This document shows positions 1 to 7,998 of a DNA stretch of 34,216 nt, one piece after another. Position numbers and translations under genes: made by a program. Source of the stretch: CAZAPG01 sp964486935 (lineage in GTDB: Bacteria; Chloroflexota; Anaerolineae; 4572-78; J111). Under the pieces are notes generated by a model. It saw only the letters and a list, made by a program, of their open reading frames with translations. It ran no database searches and was not told the origin of the DNA. The stretch spans positions 1-34,216 of the forward strand of contig CAZAPG010000061.1 of the NCBI GenBank assembly GCA_964486935.1, read 5' to 3'. How positions within the stretch are numbered: position 1 is the first letter of the stretch; the number at the start of each line of letters is the position of its first letter.

Positions 1-2
1 AT

Positions 3-689
3 TGGCTGGCCGACCTGCCCCAACCCGACGAAGCGCCCCAGCCGGTCGAACCCGAAGCCGAAGAAGAAGACCTCGAAATGCCCGACTGGTTGACCGCTTC
101 CGCCGCTCAACCTCAAGCCGAGGCCGAGGAAGACGAAGGCCCCGATTGGCTGGCCGACCTGCCTGAAGCCCCAGACACAGGGCCGCTCTCTACTCTGCCC
201 CAGGAAAAAATGGACGAGACCGAAGAAGAGCAACCTGAGTGGCTATTAGAAATACCGGAAGCCCCCGATACCGGGCCGTTGTCATCGCCCCCAACCGGCG
301 AAGCCGCTGAAGCTGAGCAAGATTTAGAGCTACCGGCTTGGTTGGGCAGCAGCGCTGCCGGGGCAGCAGATGAAGCCGAGCAAGAGGAAGAAGCACCCGA
401 TTGGCTGACTGACCTGGCCGAGGACAGCGAAATGATAACCACTCCGGTTGGCGCGGCTCAACCCGAAACACCGGTCTGGCTGGCCAACCTGCCCATAGAG
501 GATGAAACACCCGCAACCTCCGTTGAGCCAACAGAGACAGACCAAATTCAGGCAGAAGCGGAAACGCTACCCGCCTGGCTGGCCAAAGCCTCACCCGAAG
601 AAATTGCTCGCCTGCTGGATGAATTAGAAAGTTTATCAGATGAGGAAGCCCAGCAACTGCTAAATCAAGAACAGAAACAAACGGGCTAA
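3..689 (+). CDS. PDWL-repeat acidic protein, 5' end outside window
   Basis: The reading frame is already open at the first bases, so the N-terminus lies upstream; 228 residues are visible. The protein is very acidic, rich in Pro, Glu and Ala, and has no membrane segment or recognisable enzyme domain. It contains about eight short W-L motifs (PDWLADLP, PDWLTAS, PEWLLEIP, LPAWLGS, PDWLTDL, PVWLANLP, LPAWLAKA) spaced by 20-35 disordered residues, two of them followed by the same PEAPDTGPLS tail. The last 30 residues turn helical (SPEEIARLLDELESLSDEEA). Two more PDWL motifs occur in the next gene, 35 bases downstream, so the two products probably share a partner or belong to one assembly. This looks like an intrinsically disordered scaffold with repeated short linear motifs. 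No biochemical function can be assigned. Confidence 0.8.
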   Translation, partial: WLADLPQPDEAPQPVEPEAEEEDLEMPDWLTASAAQPQAEAEEDEGPDWLADLPEAPDTGPLSTLPQEKMDETEEEQPEWLLEIPEAPDTGPLSSPPTGEAAEAEQDLELPAWLGSSAAGAADEAEQEEEAPDWLTDLAEDSEMITTPVGAAQPETPVWLANLPIEDETPATSVEPTETDQIQAEAETLPAWLAKASPEEIARLLDELESLSDEEAQQLLNQEQKQTG

Positions 690-724
690 AATCTCAACTT
701 ATTACCAGAAAAGGTCAGCACCCA

Positions 725-2767
725 ATGGATGAAATTGCCAAACGGGTGGCAAATTTATCATCAACCAAACGCGCCTTACTTGAACTACGGCTTAGAAAAC
801 AGGCCGCCACTTTTTCGGCTGCTCGCTCTCAGCAGCAGTTTCTTTTGGATAAAATTACCCGGCGCGTCGCTAACCTGTCGCCGGCCAAGCGGGCCTTGCT
901 AGAGTTAAGGCTAAACAGAAAAATTGTCGCGGGCGGCGCTACCCCACCTTCACTCTCGCTGGAGGCGATTACCCGGCGAGTCAAAAGCCTGTCGCCGGCC
1001 AAACGAACACTGCTTGAGCTACGTCTCACCCAAAAACTGGCTAAAACCGGGGAGCCTGAGCCGGCTCGCCGGTTTACGCTGGATGATGTGGTCAAACGAG
1101 TTGCCAACTTGTCGCCAGCCAAACGCGCCCTGTTTGAGTTGAAACTCCAGAAAAAACTTGAGACAGCTTCCAACCAAGGAATTGAAATTGAAGATGAAAT
1201 TCCCCCGCCCTTAATTTCACTTCCGCCCGTCGAGCGCTTTCCAACCCCACCCCAAGAAAAGGCGCCGATAGAAGCGCCCGACGAAACCCCGGACTGGCTG
1301 GTCGATATTGTGAGCGCCGCTCCCCCCCCGGCAAAAGAGGATTTTTGGGAAGGTATTGAAGATGCAGAACCCCAGGAGGCAACAGCCGCTGTATCCAATA
1401 AGGCGGCTTTGAGCCTTGACATCCTCGACTTTGAAAAAGAACCCGAAGCGCCCGACTGGTTGGCCGATATTGCCGATACCATCATCTTGCCCCCCTCCAC
1501 GGTCGATGCCGGCGCAATCGGTGAACCCATTGAAACTGCCCCACTGCCTGCCGCTCAAGCCGAATCCCCTCCGGCGGAGGTCAAAACCAGCCGGACAGAA
1601 GCGCCGCGCCCGGAAACCAAACCCGCTATCGAAGAGAAACTCCCAAAAGCTGCCGAAGTCACCGGCATGCTGGCCGGAGTTTCAACCCTGCTACCCGCCG
1701 AAAAGGTTGCCGTCCCCACACTCGATACAGAAAGCATCAACCAGGCCGCCCAGGATTTTTACGCGATTGCCACCGAAACGCCCCAACCGGCCACGCTGCC
1801 CGCCCCCCTTACCCGCCAGCAGCAATTGATAAAAGGGGCTATCTGGGCCGGTTTATACCTTCTGTTTGTGGCGCTCATTGCCTTGCCGCTGGCCATGCAA
1901 AAATTAAACGCCGGGCAAACCGCCCCCTGGTCAGAACCCGCATCAGGCAACGCCGCCGGTGTGCTCGACAGCCAGCGCCGGCAGTTAATTAGCGAGCAAT
2001 TGGGCATTATCGACCTGCAACAGCCAGGTTCTGCCGCGCTGGTATCGTTTGATTACACCACCGCTACCCAGGGCGAAATGCAGCCCCTGGCCGAAGCGGT
2101 TGTCAACCGGCTGCTGGGACAGGGTATGCGGATTATCGCCGTTAGCCTGGAGCCAGAAGGAGCAGCCATTGCCCAGCAAACCCTGGAAAATCTGGCCGCA
2201 GAGCGGGGAGACGAATATGGTGAGCAAGTCATTAACCTGGGCTACCTGCCGGGACGCGCTGCCGCCGTGAGAAATTTGGCTGCTAATAGCGCTGCCCTCT
2301 TCGCCATTCCAGATTTTCAAACCGGCCAACCATTAAAAGACCAGCCAACCTGGAGCGACATCCAAAGTTTGGCACAGGTTGAGGTAGTGGTCACTCTGGC
2401 CGACACCCCCGCCACCGCTCGCTGGTGGATAGAGCAACTGCAAATAGCGCCGCAACCCAACAACAGCAACCGCTTTTTGCTGGCCGCAACCAGCGCCGCC
2501 GCCGAACCATTTTTGCGCCCCTACCGGCAAAGCCAACAGCTAGATGGGCTGATTGCAGGCGTTAATGGAGCAGCCGCTATCGAGGCAGGTCGAAATAATT
2601 TTGGCCCGGCCCGGCAAATGGTCGACAGCCTGGGCATTGCCACCATTATTGTCGTTATTCTCATTGCCGCCGGCACCATCGTTGGCTGGATGCCCACCCA
2701 ACCACCCGAGACCGGGTCATCGCTGCCGGCAAAAAAAGACTCCGCCTCCCCCAATAGTCAAAAATAA
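725..2767 (+). CDS. Two-TM protein with fourfold LSPAKRALLEL repeat and PDWL motifs
   Basis: This 680-residue protein is not from a family I can name. Residues 1-144 hold four copies of a 26-residue helical unit, starting at about residues 1, 41, 79 and 119, with core RVANLSPAKRALLELRL. The core resembles the short helix seen at module ends of non-ribosomal peptide synthetases, but there is no other NRPS sequence. A disordered Pro/Glu/Ala region follows, with PDWLVDI and PDWLADI motifs shared with the gene before. One membrane helix lies at about 369-391 and another at about 636-658. The roughly 245 residues between them look like an alpha/beta domain (ALVSFDY, GMRIIAVSLEPEG) and would be extracytoplasmic if the N-terminus is cytoplasmic. 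The start at 725 sits behind a weak AAGG site. The next gene begins 11 bases after the stop, indicating an operon. Confidence 0.85.
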   Translation: MDEIAKRVANLSSTKRALLELRLRKQAATFSAARSQQQFLLDKITRRVANLSPAKRALLELRLNRKIVAGGATPPSLSLEAITRRVKSLSPAKRTLLELRLTQKLAKTGEPEPARRFTLDDVVKRVANLSPAKRALFELKLQKKLETASNQGIEIEDEIPPPLISLPPVERFPTPPQEKAPIEAPDETPDWLVDIVSAAPPPAKEDFWEGIEDAEPQEATAAVSNKAALSLDILDFEKEPEAPDWLADIADTIILPPSTVDAGAIGEPIETAPLPAAQAESPPAEVKTSRTEAPRPETKPAIEEKLPKAAEVTGMLAGVSTLLPAEKVAVPTLDTESINQAAQDFYAIATETPQPATLPAPLTRQQQLIKGAIWAGLYLLFVALIALPLAMQKLNAGQTAPWSEPASGNAAGVLDSQRRQLISEQLGIIDLQQPGSAALVSFDYTTATQGEMQPLAEAVVNRLLGQGMRIIAVSLEPEGAAIAQQTLENLAAERGDEYGEQVINLGYLPGRAAAVRNLAANSAALFAIPDFQTGQPLKDQPTWSDIQSLAQVEVVVTLADTPATARWWIEQLQIAPQPNNSNRFLLAATSAAAEPFLRPYRQSQQLDGLIAGVNGAAAIEAGRNNFGPARQMVDSLGIATIIVVILIAAGTIVGWMPTQPPETGSSLPAKKDSASPNSQK

Positions 2768-2778
2768 GGTTTATCCCA

Positions 2779-3441
2779 ATGGAACTAATTGGCGCTACAA
2801 TTGCCGCAATTTTAACCTTAATGATATTCAGCTACATTTTTGGGGATAACGCGCTCTTTAAGCTGGCTACCCACATTTTTGTGGGCGTGGCCATAGGTTA
2901 CGCGATGATTGTGGTTTGGTATCAGGTGTTTATTCCGGCGGTGCAGCCGGGCAATTTATTGAGCGCGGCCCCTGCCCTGTTTTTTTGCGCCCTGCTAATT
3001 TTTAAAGTGCGTCCGGCCCAAAGCGCGCTAACCGGCACACTCGGCGGGTTGGCGCTGGCTTTTATTGTGGGCGTTGGCGCGGCTCTGGCCATTGGCGGCG
3101 CTTTGTTTGGCACCCTGACGCCACAAATTGCCTCCACAGCCGGCATGTCGCTAAACCCTAACCATTACCAGGATACCCAGGACCAGGCCGGGCTGGTGGA
3201 GTGGCTCAACAATATTATTATTGTGCTGGGTACGGTTGGCACTTTTTTCTATTTTACCTTTGCCGTACGCGCCCCCGGCCCCCTGGGTGGATTGCGAGAA
3301 GGCTTTGTTAGGTTTTGGGCGGGGATGGGTCGCCTGATAATTATTTTTACGCTGGGCGCTTTATTTGCCAACACCTTCAGTTCCAGAGTGGCTTTGCTTA
3401 TCTCTCGCCTGCAATTTTTAGCCGGACTCTTTGGCGGATAA
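2779..3441 (+). CDS. Polytopic membrane protein of unknown function
   Basis: The product has 220 residues with about six hydrophobic segments, near residues 3-22, 29-52, 60-75, 82-111, 140-163 and 182-200. The one long hydrophilic stretch (about 115-138, with SLNPNHYQDTQDQ) lies between segments four and five. No transporter signature, cofactor motif or conserved charged cluster inside the membrane is obvious. It sits between the two-TM repeat protein (11 bases upstream) and the MutL-like ATPase (29 bases downstream) in the same operon. It is therefore a likely membrane partner of those proteins. No function is assigned. Confidence 0.85.
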   Translation: MELIGATIAAILTLMIFSYIFGDNALFKLATHIFVGVAIGYAMIVVWYQVFIPAVQPGNLLSAAPALFFCALLIFKVRPAQSALTGTLGGLALAFIVGVGAALAIGGALFGTLTPQIASTAGMSLNPNHYQDTQDQAGLVEWLNNIIIVLGTVGTFFYFTFAVRAPGPLGGLREGFVRFWAGMGRLIIIFTLGALFANTFSSRVALLISRLQFLAGLFGG

Positions 3442-3470
3442 ATTCTTTATTTCCCAATCATCAATCAAAA

Positions 3471-5201
3471 ATGAAAAGTATTTTGGCCGTTGATTGCGGC
3501 AGCACCACAACTACAGCCGTTCTTATTGAGCAAACCGGGCGCGAGCATCAGCTCAAAGCTGCCGGGCAATCTCCCAGCACTTACGGGCCGCCGTGGGAAA
3601 ATATTACGCTGGGGGTTCAGGTGGCCGTGCGACATATTGAAAAGCTGGTGGGGCGCATGTTGCTAACCTCCGGGGGCTGGCCCATTACGCCCCAAAGCGG
3701 GCAGCAAGGGGTTGACGCCTTTGTAGTAACTTGCAGCGCTGGGCCGCCTCTGCAACTGGTTGTAGCCGGCCTCATGCAAGATATTAGCCTCAGTAGCGCC
3801 CAACGCGCCGCCGCCACAACCTATACTTACATTAGCCACACAGTAGCCCTGGATGCCCAGGACCCCTTGCAGCAAAATACGCCCGAAGCCTGGATTCAGG
3901 CCATTCGCCGGGGAGACCCGGAGGTAATTTTGCTGGTTGGCGGCACCGATGGCGGCGCTGCCGCGCCCGTTATTGAAATGGCTCAGGTTATTGCCATGGC
4001 TATGCACGCCCTCCAAAGCGGCCAAAAGCCGCTGGTGCTGTATGCCGGCAACAGCCACATTCGGCCCCAGATTGCCGATATTTTGGGAACGGTTACGGCC
4101 CTGCGTTCGGTTGATAATATTCGCCCCACGCTCAACACCGAAAATCTGGTTGGCGTGCAGCTAGAACTGGAAAAGCTGGTTCAGGAAAAAATGCTGCAAT
4201 TACCCGATTTTGACAATTTAAGCAGTTGGACAAAATACCCTATTGAACCGGCCAGCAAATCTTTTGAAAAATTAATTGCCTACCTGGGCCGGCATAACCG
4301 CCTCAATGTAATTGGCGTTAATATTGGCAGCCGGTCAACCATGGCTTCGGGGCAGGCGCAGCAGCAGCTCAATTCTACTATTCGCAGCGATGCCGGGGTG
4401 GGGCACAGTTTGGCCGCGCTGCTAAAATGTGTGGCTATTGAAAAAATTCATCGCTGGTTGCCCTTTGACATATCCCTGGCAGAGCTTTATAACCGGCTGC
4501 TCAACAAAAGCCTGTATCCCGCTTCGGTGCCCACCACAGCCGAAGATTTGTTGATAGAGCAGGCGGTAGCCAGAGAAGCCGCCAGGTTGGTGGTCAACCA
4601 AACCCGTTTTGGGCCAGATATTCAGTGGCACATGATTATTGGGGCCGGCCGGCCGCTTACCGGGTTGCCGCATGCGGCGCAGGCAGCGCTGGTGATGATG
4701 GATGCTATTGAACCGTGGGGAGTTACCAGCCTTACCCTGGACCACAGCGGGGTGGTGAACATGCTGGGTTCTATTGCCGCGGTTGACTCGATGGCGGCGG
4801 CCACGATAGCCACACGAGATGCGCTTTTTAATTTGGCTACTGTAATTGCCCCCACCGGGCATGGCCAATTTGGCAAAACCGCCCTGAAAATAAAAATTAA
4901 TTATGCCCAGGGCAAGCCGGTTGAAAAAGAAATCAGTTACGGCGACATTCAGGTCATCAACCTGCCCCCCGGACACAAAGCAACCCTGGAGATACGCCCG
5001 GCCCGCCACTTTGATATTGGCCTGGGCCAACCTGGCCGCAGCGCCGTAACCGAAATAGAAGGCAGCATTTTGGGCATTATTATCGACGCCCGGGGCCGGC
5101 CCCTGCGGCTGCCCAATGACCATGAACAGCGAATAAATCTTTTGCGAGAATGGCTATTGGCCCTGGATATTCAATATGCAACTTCCAACCAGAGTAATTA
5201 A
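3471..5201 (+). CDS. MutL-family (glutamate mutase L-like) ASKHA ATPase
   Basis: The 576-residue protein begins with a typical ASKHA phosphate-1 loop (ILAVDCGSTTTTAV) and contains a second glycine-rich element (ILLVGGTDGGA). Both match the MutL family (Pfam PF13941), encoded beside adenosylcobalamin-dependent glutamate mutase and thought to act as its chaperone or reactivase. The frame extends upstream to 3315, but that part overlaps the previous gene; the ATG at 3471 places the nucleotide loop at the N-terminus, as in the family. About 100 residues after the family core (ending near GILGIIIDARGRPLRLP) may be an extra domain. No mutase subunits (mutS, mutE) are present; the neighbours are membrane and repeat proteins, so the role here is probably not mutase maintenance. 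The end overlaps the next gene by 26 bases, suggesting translational coupling. Confidence 0.85.
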   Translation: MKSILAVDCGSTTTTAVLIEQTGREHQLKAAGQSPSTYGPPWENITLGVQVAVRHIEKLVGRMLLTSGGWPITPQSGQQGVDAFVVTCSAGPPLQLVVAGLMQDISLSSAQRAAATTYTYISHTVALDAQDPLQQNTPEAWIQAIRRGDPEVILLVGGTDGGAAAPVIEMAQVIAMAMHALQSGQKPLVLYAGNSHIRPQIADILGTVTALRSVDNIRPTLNTENLVGVQLELEKLVQEKMLQLPDFDNLSSWTKYPIEPASKSFEKLIAYLGRHNRLNVIGVNIGSRSTMASGQAQQQLNSTIRSDAGVGHSLAALLKCVAIEKIHRWLPFDISLAELYNRLLNKSLYPASVPTTAEDLLIEQAVAREAARLVVNQTRFGPDIQWHMIIGAGRPLTGLPHAAQAALVMMDAIEPWGVTSLTLDHSGVVNMLGSIAAVDSMAAATIATRDALFNLATVIAPTGHGQFGKTALKIKINYAQGKPVEKEISYGDIQVINLPPGHKATLEIRPARHFDIGLGQPGRSAVTEIEGSILGIIIDARGRPLRLPNDHEQRINLLREWLLALDIQYATSNQSN

Positions 5202-6270
5202 AGCCAAAAGCAAAATATTATTGCGCCGCACCTTGCCCGTGCCCGGCGAAATTTTGGTTCAACCCGGCCAAACTGTAGAAGCGCTGGATGTTGTAGCCCA
5301 GGCCGAAATGCCCAGCCGGTATCGCATGATTAACGCAGCCAAACAACTGGGCCGTTCTGAAATAGATATGGATGAAGTTATGCGGGCTAAAGTGGGCGAC
5401 TACGTTGCGGCTAACCAGGTTATTGCCGCCCTTAAGGGTAGGCTACCTTTTTTGCAGCGGTCGGTGCGCGCGCCGGTGGCCGGACATGTGGCCGTAATTG
5501 GCCCCGGCTGGGTTTTGCTGGAAACAGAACGCAGCGCGATAAAATTGCAGGCCTTTATCGGCGGACAGGTCAATCGCATTATTCCCAACAAGGGTGTTAT
5601 CATCGAGGCCCACGGCGCAATCATTGAGGCTGCCTGCGGCTTTGGCGGCGAGGCCCATGGGCGGCTCAAACGGCTGGTCAACTCTCCATACGAGGAACTC
5701 AAGGTAGAAAAGCTTGATGAAAACGCCAGCAATGCCATTGTATTGGGGGGACGCACCCTCAACGAAGATACACTTCGCAAAGCAGAACAGTGGCAGGTAC
5801 GGGGCATTATTGTAGGCAGTATCGACGCGGCCCTGATGCAGGCCACCCCTCCCTCTAAAGTGCGGGTGGTAGCCACCGAAGGTTTTGGCGACATGCCGAT
5901 GTCGCCCTACACCTTTAGCATTTTAACCTCGCTAAGCCGGCAAGAGGTTTCAATCAGAGGGCAAACGCCGCATCTATCTTACCTTTCTCGCCGTATTCCG
6001 GTAGAAGAGATGCCCCTTGTTCTGGCTGCCGGCAGTGCAGCCACATCCTCTCCAACTATCAATGCCGAATCTCAAAAAACAACCACAGTTACTAAAGGCA
6101 GCCGGGTTCGCGTAACCCGGGGCCGGCGTCTGGGCAGTACCGGCGCCATCGACTCGTTGCCTGCGGAACCTCATCCCACCGAAGCCGGCATCCTTGTGCC
6201 CGGCGCTTACGTAAGTTTTAACGACGGAACGCAATTTATCCCCTGGGCAAATCTTGAATTTATAGAATAG
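5176..6270 (+). CDS. Barrel-sandwich and SH3/KOW-like protein coupled to the MutL-like gene
   Basis: The product has 364 residues and no signal peptide or membrane helix. The first 115 residues carry two turns resembling the lipoyl/RnfC-type barrel-sandwich fold (PGEILVQPGQTVEALDVVA and KVGDYVAANQVIA, then VRAPVAGHVAVIGPGWVLLET); no biotinyl- or lipoyl-lysine motif was seen. The middle (about 140-270) is alpha/beta (GVIIEAHGAIIEAACGFGGE, ASNAIVLGGRTL, VRGIIVGSIDAALM). The last 60 residues (TKGSRVRVTRGR, then GAYVSFNDGTQFIPWANLEFIE) look like a small SH3/KOW-type barrel. The ATG at 5176 lies within the last codons of the upstream gene. This tight coupling suggests a stoichiometric complex with the MutL-like ATPase. 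The domain reading is from motif appearance only. Confidence 0.8.
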   Translation: MQLPTRVIKAKSKILLRRTLPVPGEILVQPGQTVEALDVVAQAEMPSRYRMINAAKQLGRSEIDMDEVMRAKVGDYVAANQVIAALKGRLPFLQRSVRAPVAGHVAVIGPGWVLLETERSAIKLQAFIGGQVNRIIPNKGVIIEAHGAIIEAACGFGGEAHGRLKRLVNSPYEELKVEKLDENASNAIVLGGRTLNEDTLRKAEQWQVRGIIVGSIDAALMQATPPSKVRVVATEGFGDMPMSPYTFSILTSLSRQEVSIRGQTPHLSYLSRRIPVEEMPLVLAAGSAATSSPTINAESQKTTTVTKGSRVRVTRGRRLGSTGAIDSLPAEPHPTEAGILVPGAYVSFNDGTQFIPWANLEFIE

Positions 6271-6365
6271 CATTTCTTAAATTTGCCGTTATTCCCCTAT
6301 ATATAGTATCTATAAAGCTTAATGCCCCTAAATATGGAATTTTTTAATTTGCATTTTTTTTGGTT

Positions 6366-6394
6366 TTGACATAAAATTAAGTGTACATAATACT
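6366..6394 (+). promoter_or_regulatory. Candidate sigma-70-type promoter for the VPETG protein
   Basis: A perfect TTGACA at 6366-6371 is followed after 17 bases by AATACT (6389-6394), a four-of-six match to the -10 consensus. CATAAT at 6386 is a better hexamer but only 14 bases away. An AT-rich tract precedes the -35 element. The position, 50-80 bases before the gene starting at 6447, is appropriate. The intergenic region 6271-6446 shows no clear terminator for the upstream operon. Confidence 0.4.
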
Positions 6395-6446
6395 GGATAG
6401 CAGCGTAAGAGTCCCCGCAACAAGCGTCGAAGGAAGGAGCGCCCGC

Positions 6447-6944
6447 ATGGAAGAAGAAACTACCGGTCAAAGTAGACTTTTTGTGATTCTGGCTATTGCC
6501 CTGATTGGGTTGCTGGTTTTAGGTTTGTTGGGCATTGGCGGCGTTTTTGTTATTCGTCAAAATTTACAAGAGCAGGCCGCCATCTCGCAGCCTACGCCTA
6601 CGCTGCTCATCAGATTGCCCGAACCAACCCCAACGCCCGTACCCGTTAAGCCACAGCCTACCAATACGCCCGCTCCCACTCCCACCAATACGCCCGTGGT
6701 TGAACCGGGCAGCGTCAGCGGCGAGGAAGCCGCCGTTGGCAGTATTGATAATAACGGAAATAACGGCGGGCAATCTGGCGGGCTTTTACCCAAGCCACCG
6801 ACCAAAGCTCCCGGCGCAGACCCGGCCGGTTTACCCAACCAGGTTCCCGAAACCGGCCTGGGCGCTCTTGAAGCGGTCCTCATCGCCATCGGGCTGGTTG
6901 GCGTGGTATTCATTGCCCGCCGCATGCGAATGTCAGCCTCGTAA
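6447..6944 (+). CDS. Pro/Thr-linker membrane protein with VPETG-type C-terminal tail
   Basis: The ATG at 6447 is preferred over upstream in-frame starts because a strong site (AAGGAAGGAG) ends 7 bases before it; the product is then 165 residues. Residues about 11-36 form a hydrophobic signal or anchor helix (FVILAIALIGLLVLGLLGIG). About 45-85 is a Pro/Thr-rich linker (PTPTPVPVKPQPTNTPAP), followed by a Gly/Asn-rich stretch. The C-terminus reads PNQVPETGLG, then a hydrophobic helix (LEAVLIAIGLVGVVFIA) and a basic RRMRM tail. This order (xPxTG, helix, positive tail) is that of sortase substrates, with V in place of the usual L. No sortase gene is in the window. A strong terminator follows, so the gene is probably transcribed alone. 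Confidence 0.8.
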   Translation: MEEETTGQSRLFVILAIALIGLLVLGLLGIGGVFVIRQNLQEQAAISQPTPTLLIRLPEPTPTPVPVKPQPTNTPAPTPTNTPVVEPGSVSGEEAAVGSIDNNGNNGGQSGGLLPKPPTKAPGADPAGLPNQVPETGLGALEAVLIAIGLVGVVFIARRMRMSAS

Positions 6945-6954
6945 ATAAACAACC

Positions 6955-6999
6955 GCAAACAAAAAAGAGGCGCAGGCCCGCGCCTCTTTTTTTGTTTGC
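6955..6999 (+). terminator. Rho-independent terminator after the VPETG protein
   Basis: GAGGCGC (6967-6973) pairs with GCGCCTC (6980-6986) around the loop AGGCCC. Flanking A and T runs and GCAAAC/GTTTGC extend the stem almost without interruption. The T-run begins at 6987, giving a classical plus-strand terminator that begins 11 bases after the stop codon. Confidence 0.9.
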
Positions 7000-7017
7000 C
7001 AAAGGTCTATCCTTGGT

Positions 7018-7023
7018 TATAAT
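7018..7023 (+). promoter_or_regulatory. Candidate -10 box for the ABC ATPase gene
   Basis: A perfect TATAAT lies 25 bases before the ATG of the ABC ATPase gene. The matching -35 region (about 6995-7000, TTTGCC) is weak and overlaps the upstream terminator hairpin. No other promoter-like element is seen in the short gap, so this is the best candidate. Confidence 0.35.
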
Positions 7024-7047
7024 TCAAAAATACAGGGATACCAACCA

Positions 7048-7989
7048 ATGATTGAAATTAGCAACCTCACCAAATCTTACGGCCCTATTGAAGCCCTCAA
7101 AAGCATTAGTTTTAATGTTGGCGCCGGTGAAGTTGTCGGATTGCTCGGCCCCAACGGGGCGGGCAAATCGACCACCATTAAAATTTTGACAGGTTATTTG
7201 CAACCCGATAGCGGCGCCGTTACCGTCGATGGACTTGATGTGCTGAAGCACACCCGTCAGGTTCAGGCCAAAATAGGCTACCTGCCGGAGAACGCCCCCC
7301 TTTACCCGGAGCTAACCGTGCAATCTTATTTACGCCTGATGGCCGACTTGCGAGACATCCCCGCCCAAGAGCAGCCGGCCCGGCTATCTCAGGCTATTTA
7401 TGCCACCGGGTTAACCGACCACCTGACCCGCCCGATTGCCCAACTGAGCAAGGGGTTTCGGCAGCGGGTGGGGCTGGCCCAGGCCATTTTACACAACCCC
7501 AGCATTTTGGTGCTGGATGAGCCAACCATTGGCCTTGACCCGACTCAAATTATTGAAATTCGACACCTGATTCAGCGGCTGGCCCGCCACAGCACCATTC
7601 TTTTCTCCTCACACATTTTATCTGAAGTTGAGGCCGTTTGCGACCGGGTGGTAATTATTATGAACGGCCAGGTTAAAGCCGACGCCCGGCTGGCCGACCT
7701 CTCGGCCACCTCCGACGCTATTTTAGTGCTGCAAAACAAGGTTGACGGCGTTGAAAAGAGTCTGGCCGCGCTCAATAACGTCAACGACATCGAGACCTAC
7801 CAATCGCCCGCCGGGCATCCCGCCTACCGCATTATTGGCAGTAGCAACGAGGATTTGTGTCCGGCAATTTACAACCTGGCCCGCCAGCACAACTGGCCCC
7901 TGCGAGAATTGCGCCGCGATACCCGCACCCTGGAATCGGTATTCAATCAACTGGCCCTGGCCGCCACAGACGCGCCAACAGAAGCATAG
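7048..7989 (+). CDS. ABC transporter ATP-binding protein, GldA/CcmA type
   Basis: This 313-residue protein is a standard ABC nucleotide-binding domain: Walker A GPNGAGKST (about residues 34-42), signature LSKGFRQRVGLAQ, Walker B ILVLDEPTIGLDP and switch His in FSSHILSEVE. The Q-loop position reads YLPENAPLYPELTV, and the signature is LSKGF instead of LSGGQ. Both are typical of the GldA/ABC-2 exporter branch. The last 85 residues form the accessory domain common in that branch. It would energise an ABC-2 permease exporting an unknown substrate. No permease (GldF/GldG-like) gene is adjacent: the next gene is on the opposite strand, ends 10 bases away and encodes an unrelated four-helix membrane protein. 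The permease must be elsewhere. Confidence 0.93.
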   Translation: MIEISNLTKSYGPIEALKSISFNVGAGEVVGLLGPNGAGKSTTIKILTGYLQPDSGAVTVDGLDVLKHTRQVQAKIGYLPENAPLYPELTVQSYLRLMADLRDIPAQEQPARLSQAIYATGLTDHLTRPIAQLSKGFRQRVGLAQAILHNPSILVLDEPTIGLDPTQIIEIRHLIQRLARHSTILFSSHILSEVEAVCDRVVIIMNGQVKADARLADLSATSDAILVLQNKVDGVEKSLAALNNVNDIETYQSPAGHPAYRIIGSSNEDLCPAIYNLARQHNWPLRELRRDTRTLESVFNQLALAATDAPTEA

Positions 7990-7998
7990 CCACTAATT

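Noticed and set aside
3..689. Repeats as a CRISPR-like array
   Set aside because: The repeats are coding (PDWL peptide motifs), of unequal spacing and differing at DNA level.
3315..3470. Upstream extension of the MutL-like frame
   Set aside because: It overlaps the preceding membrane-protein gene; the nucleotide-binding loop starts directly after the ATG at 3471.
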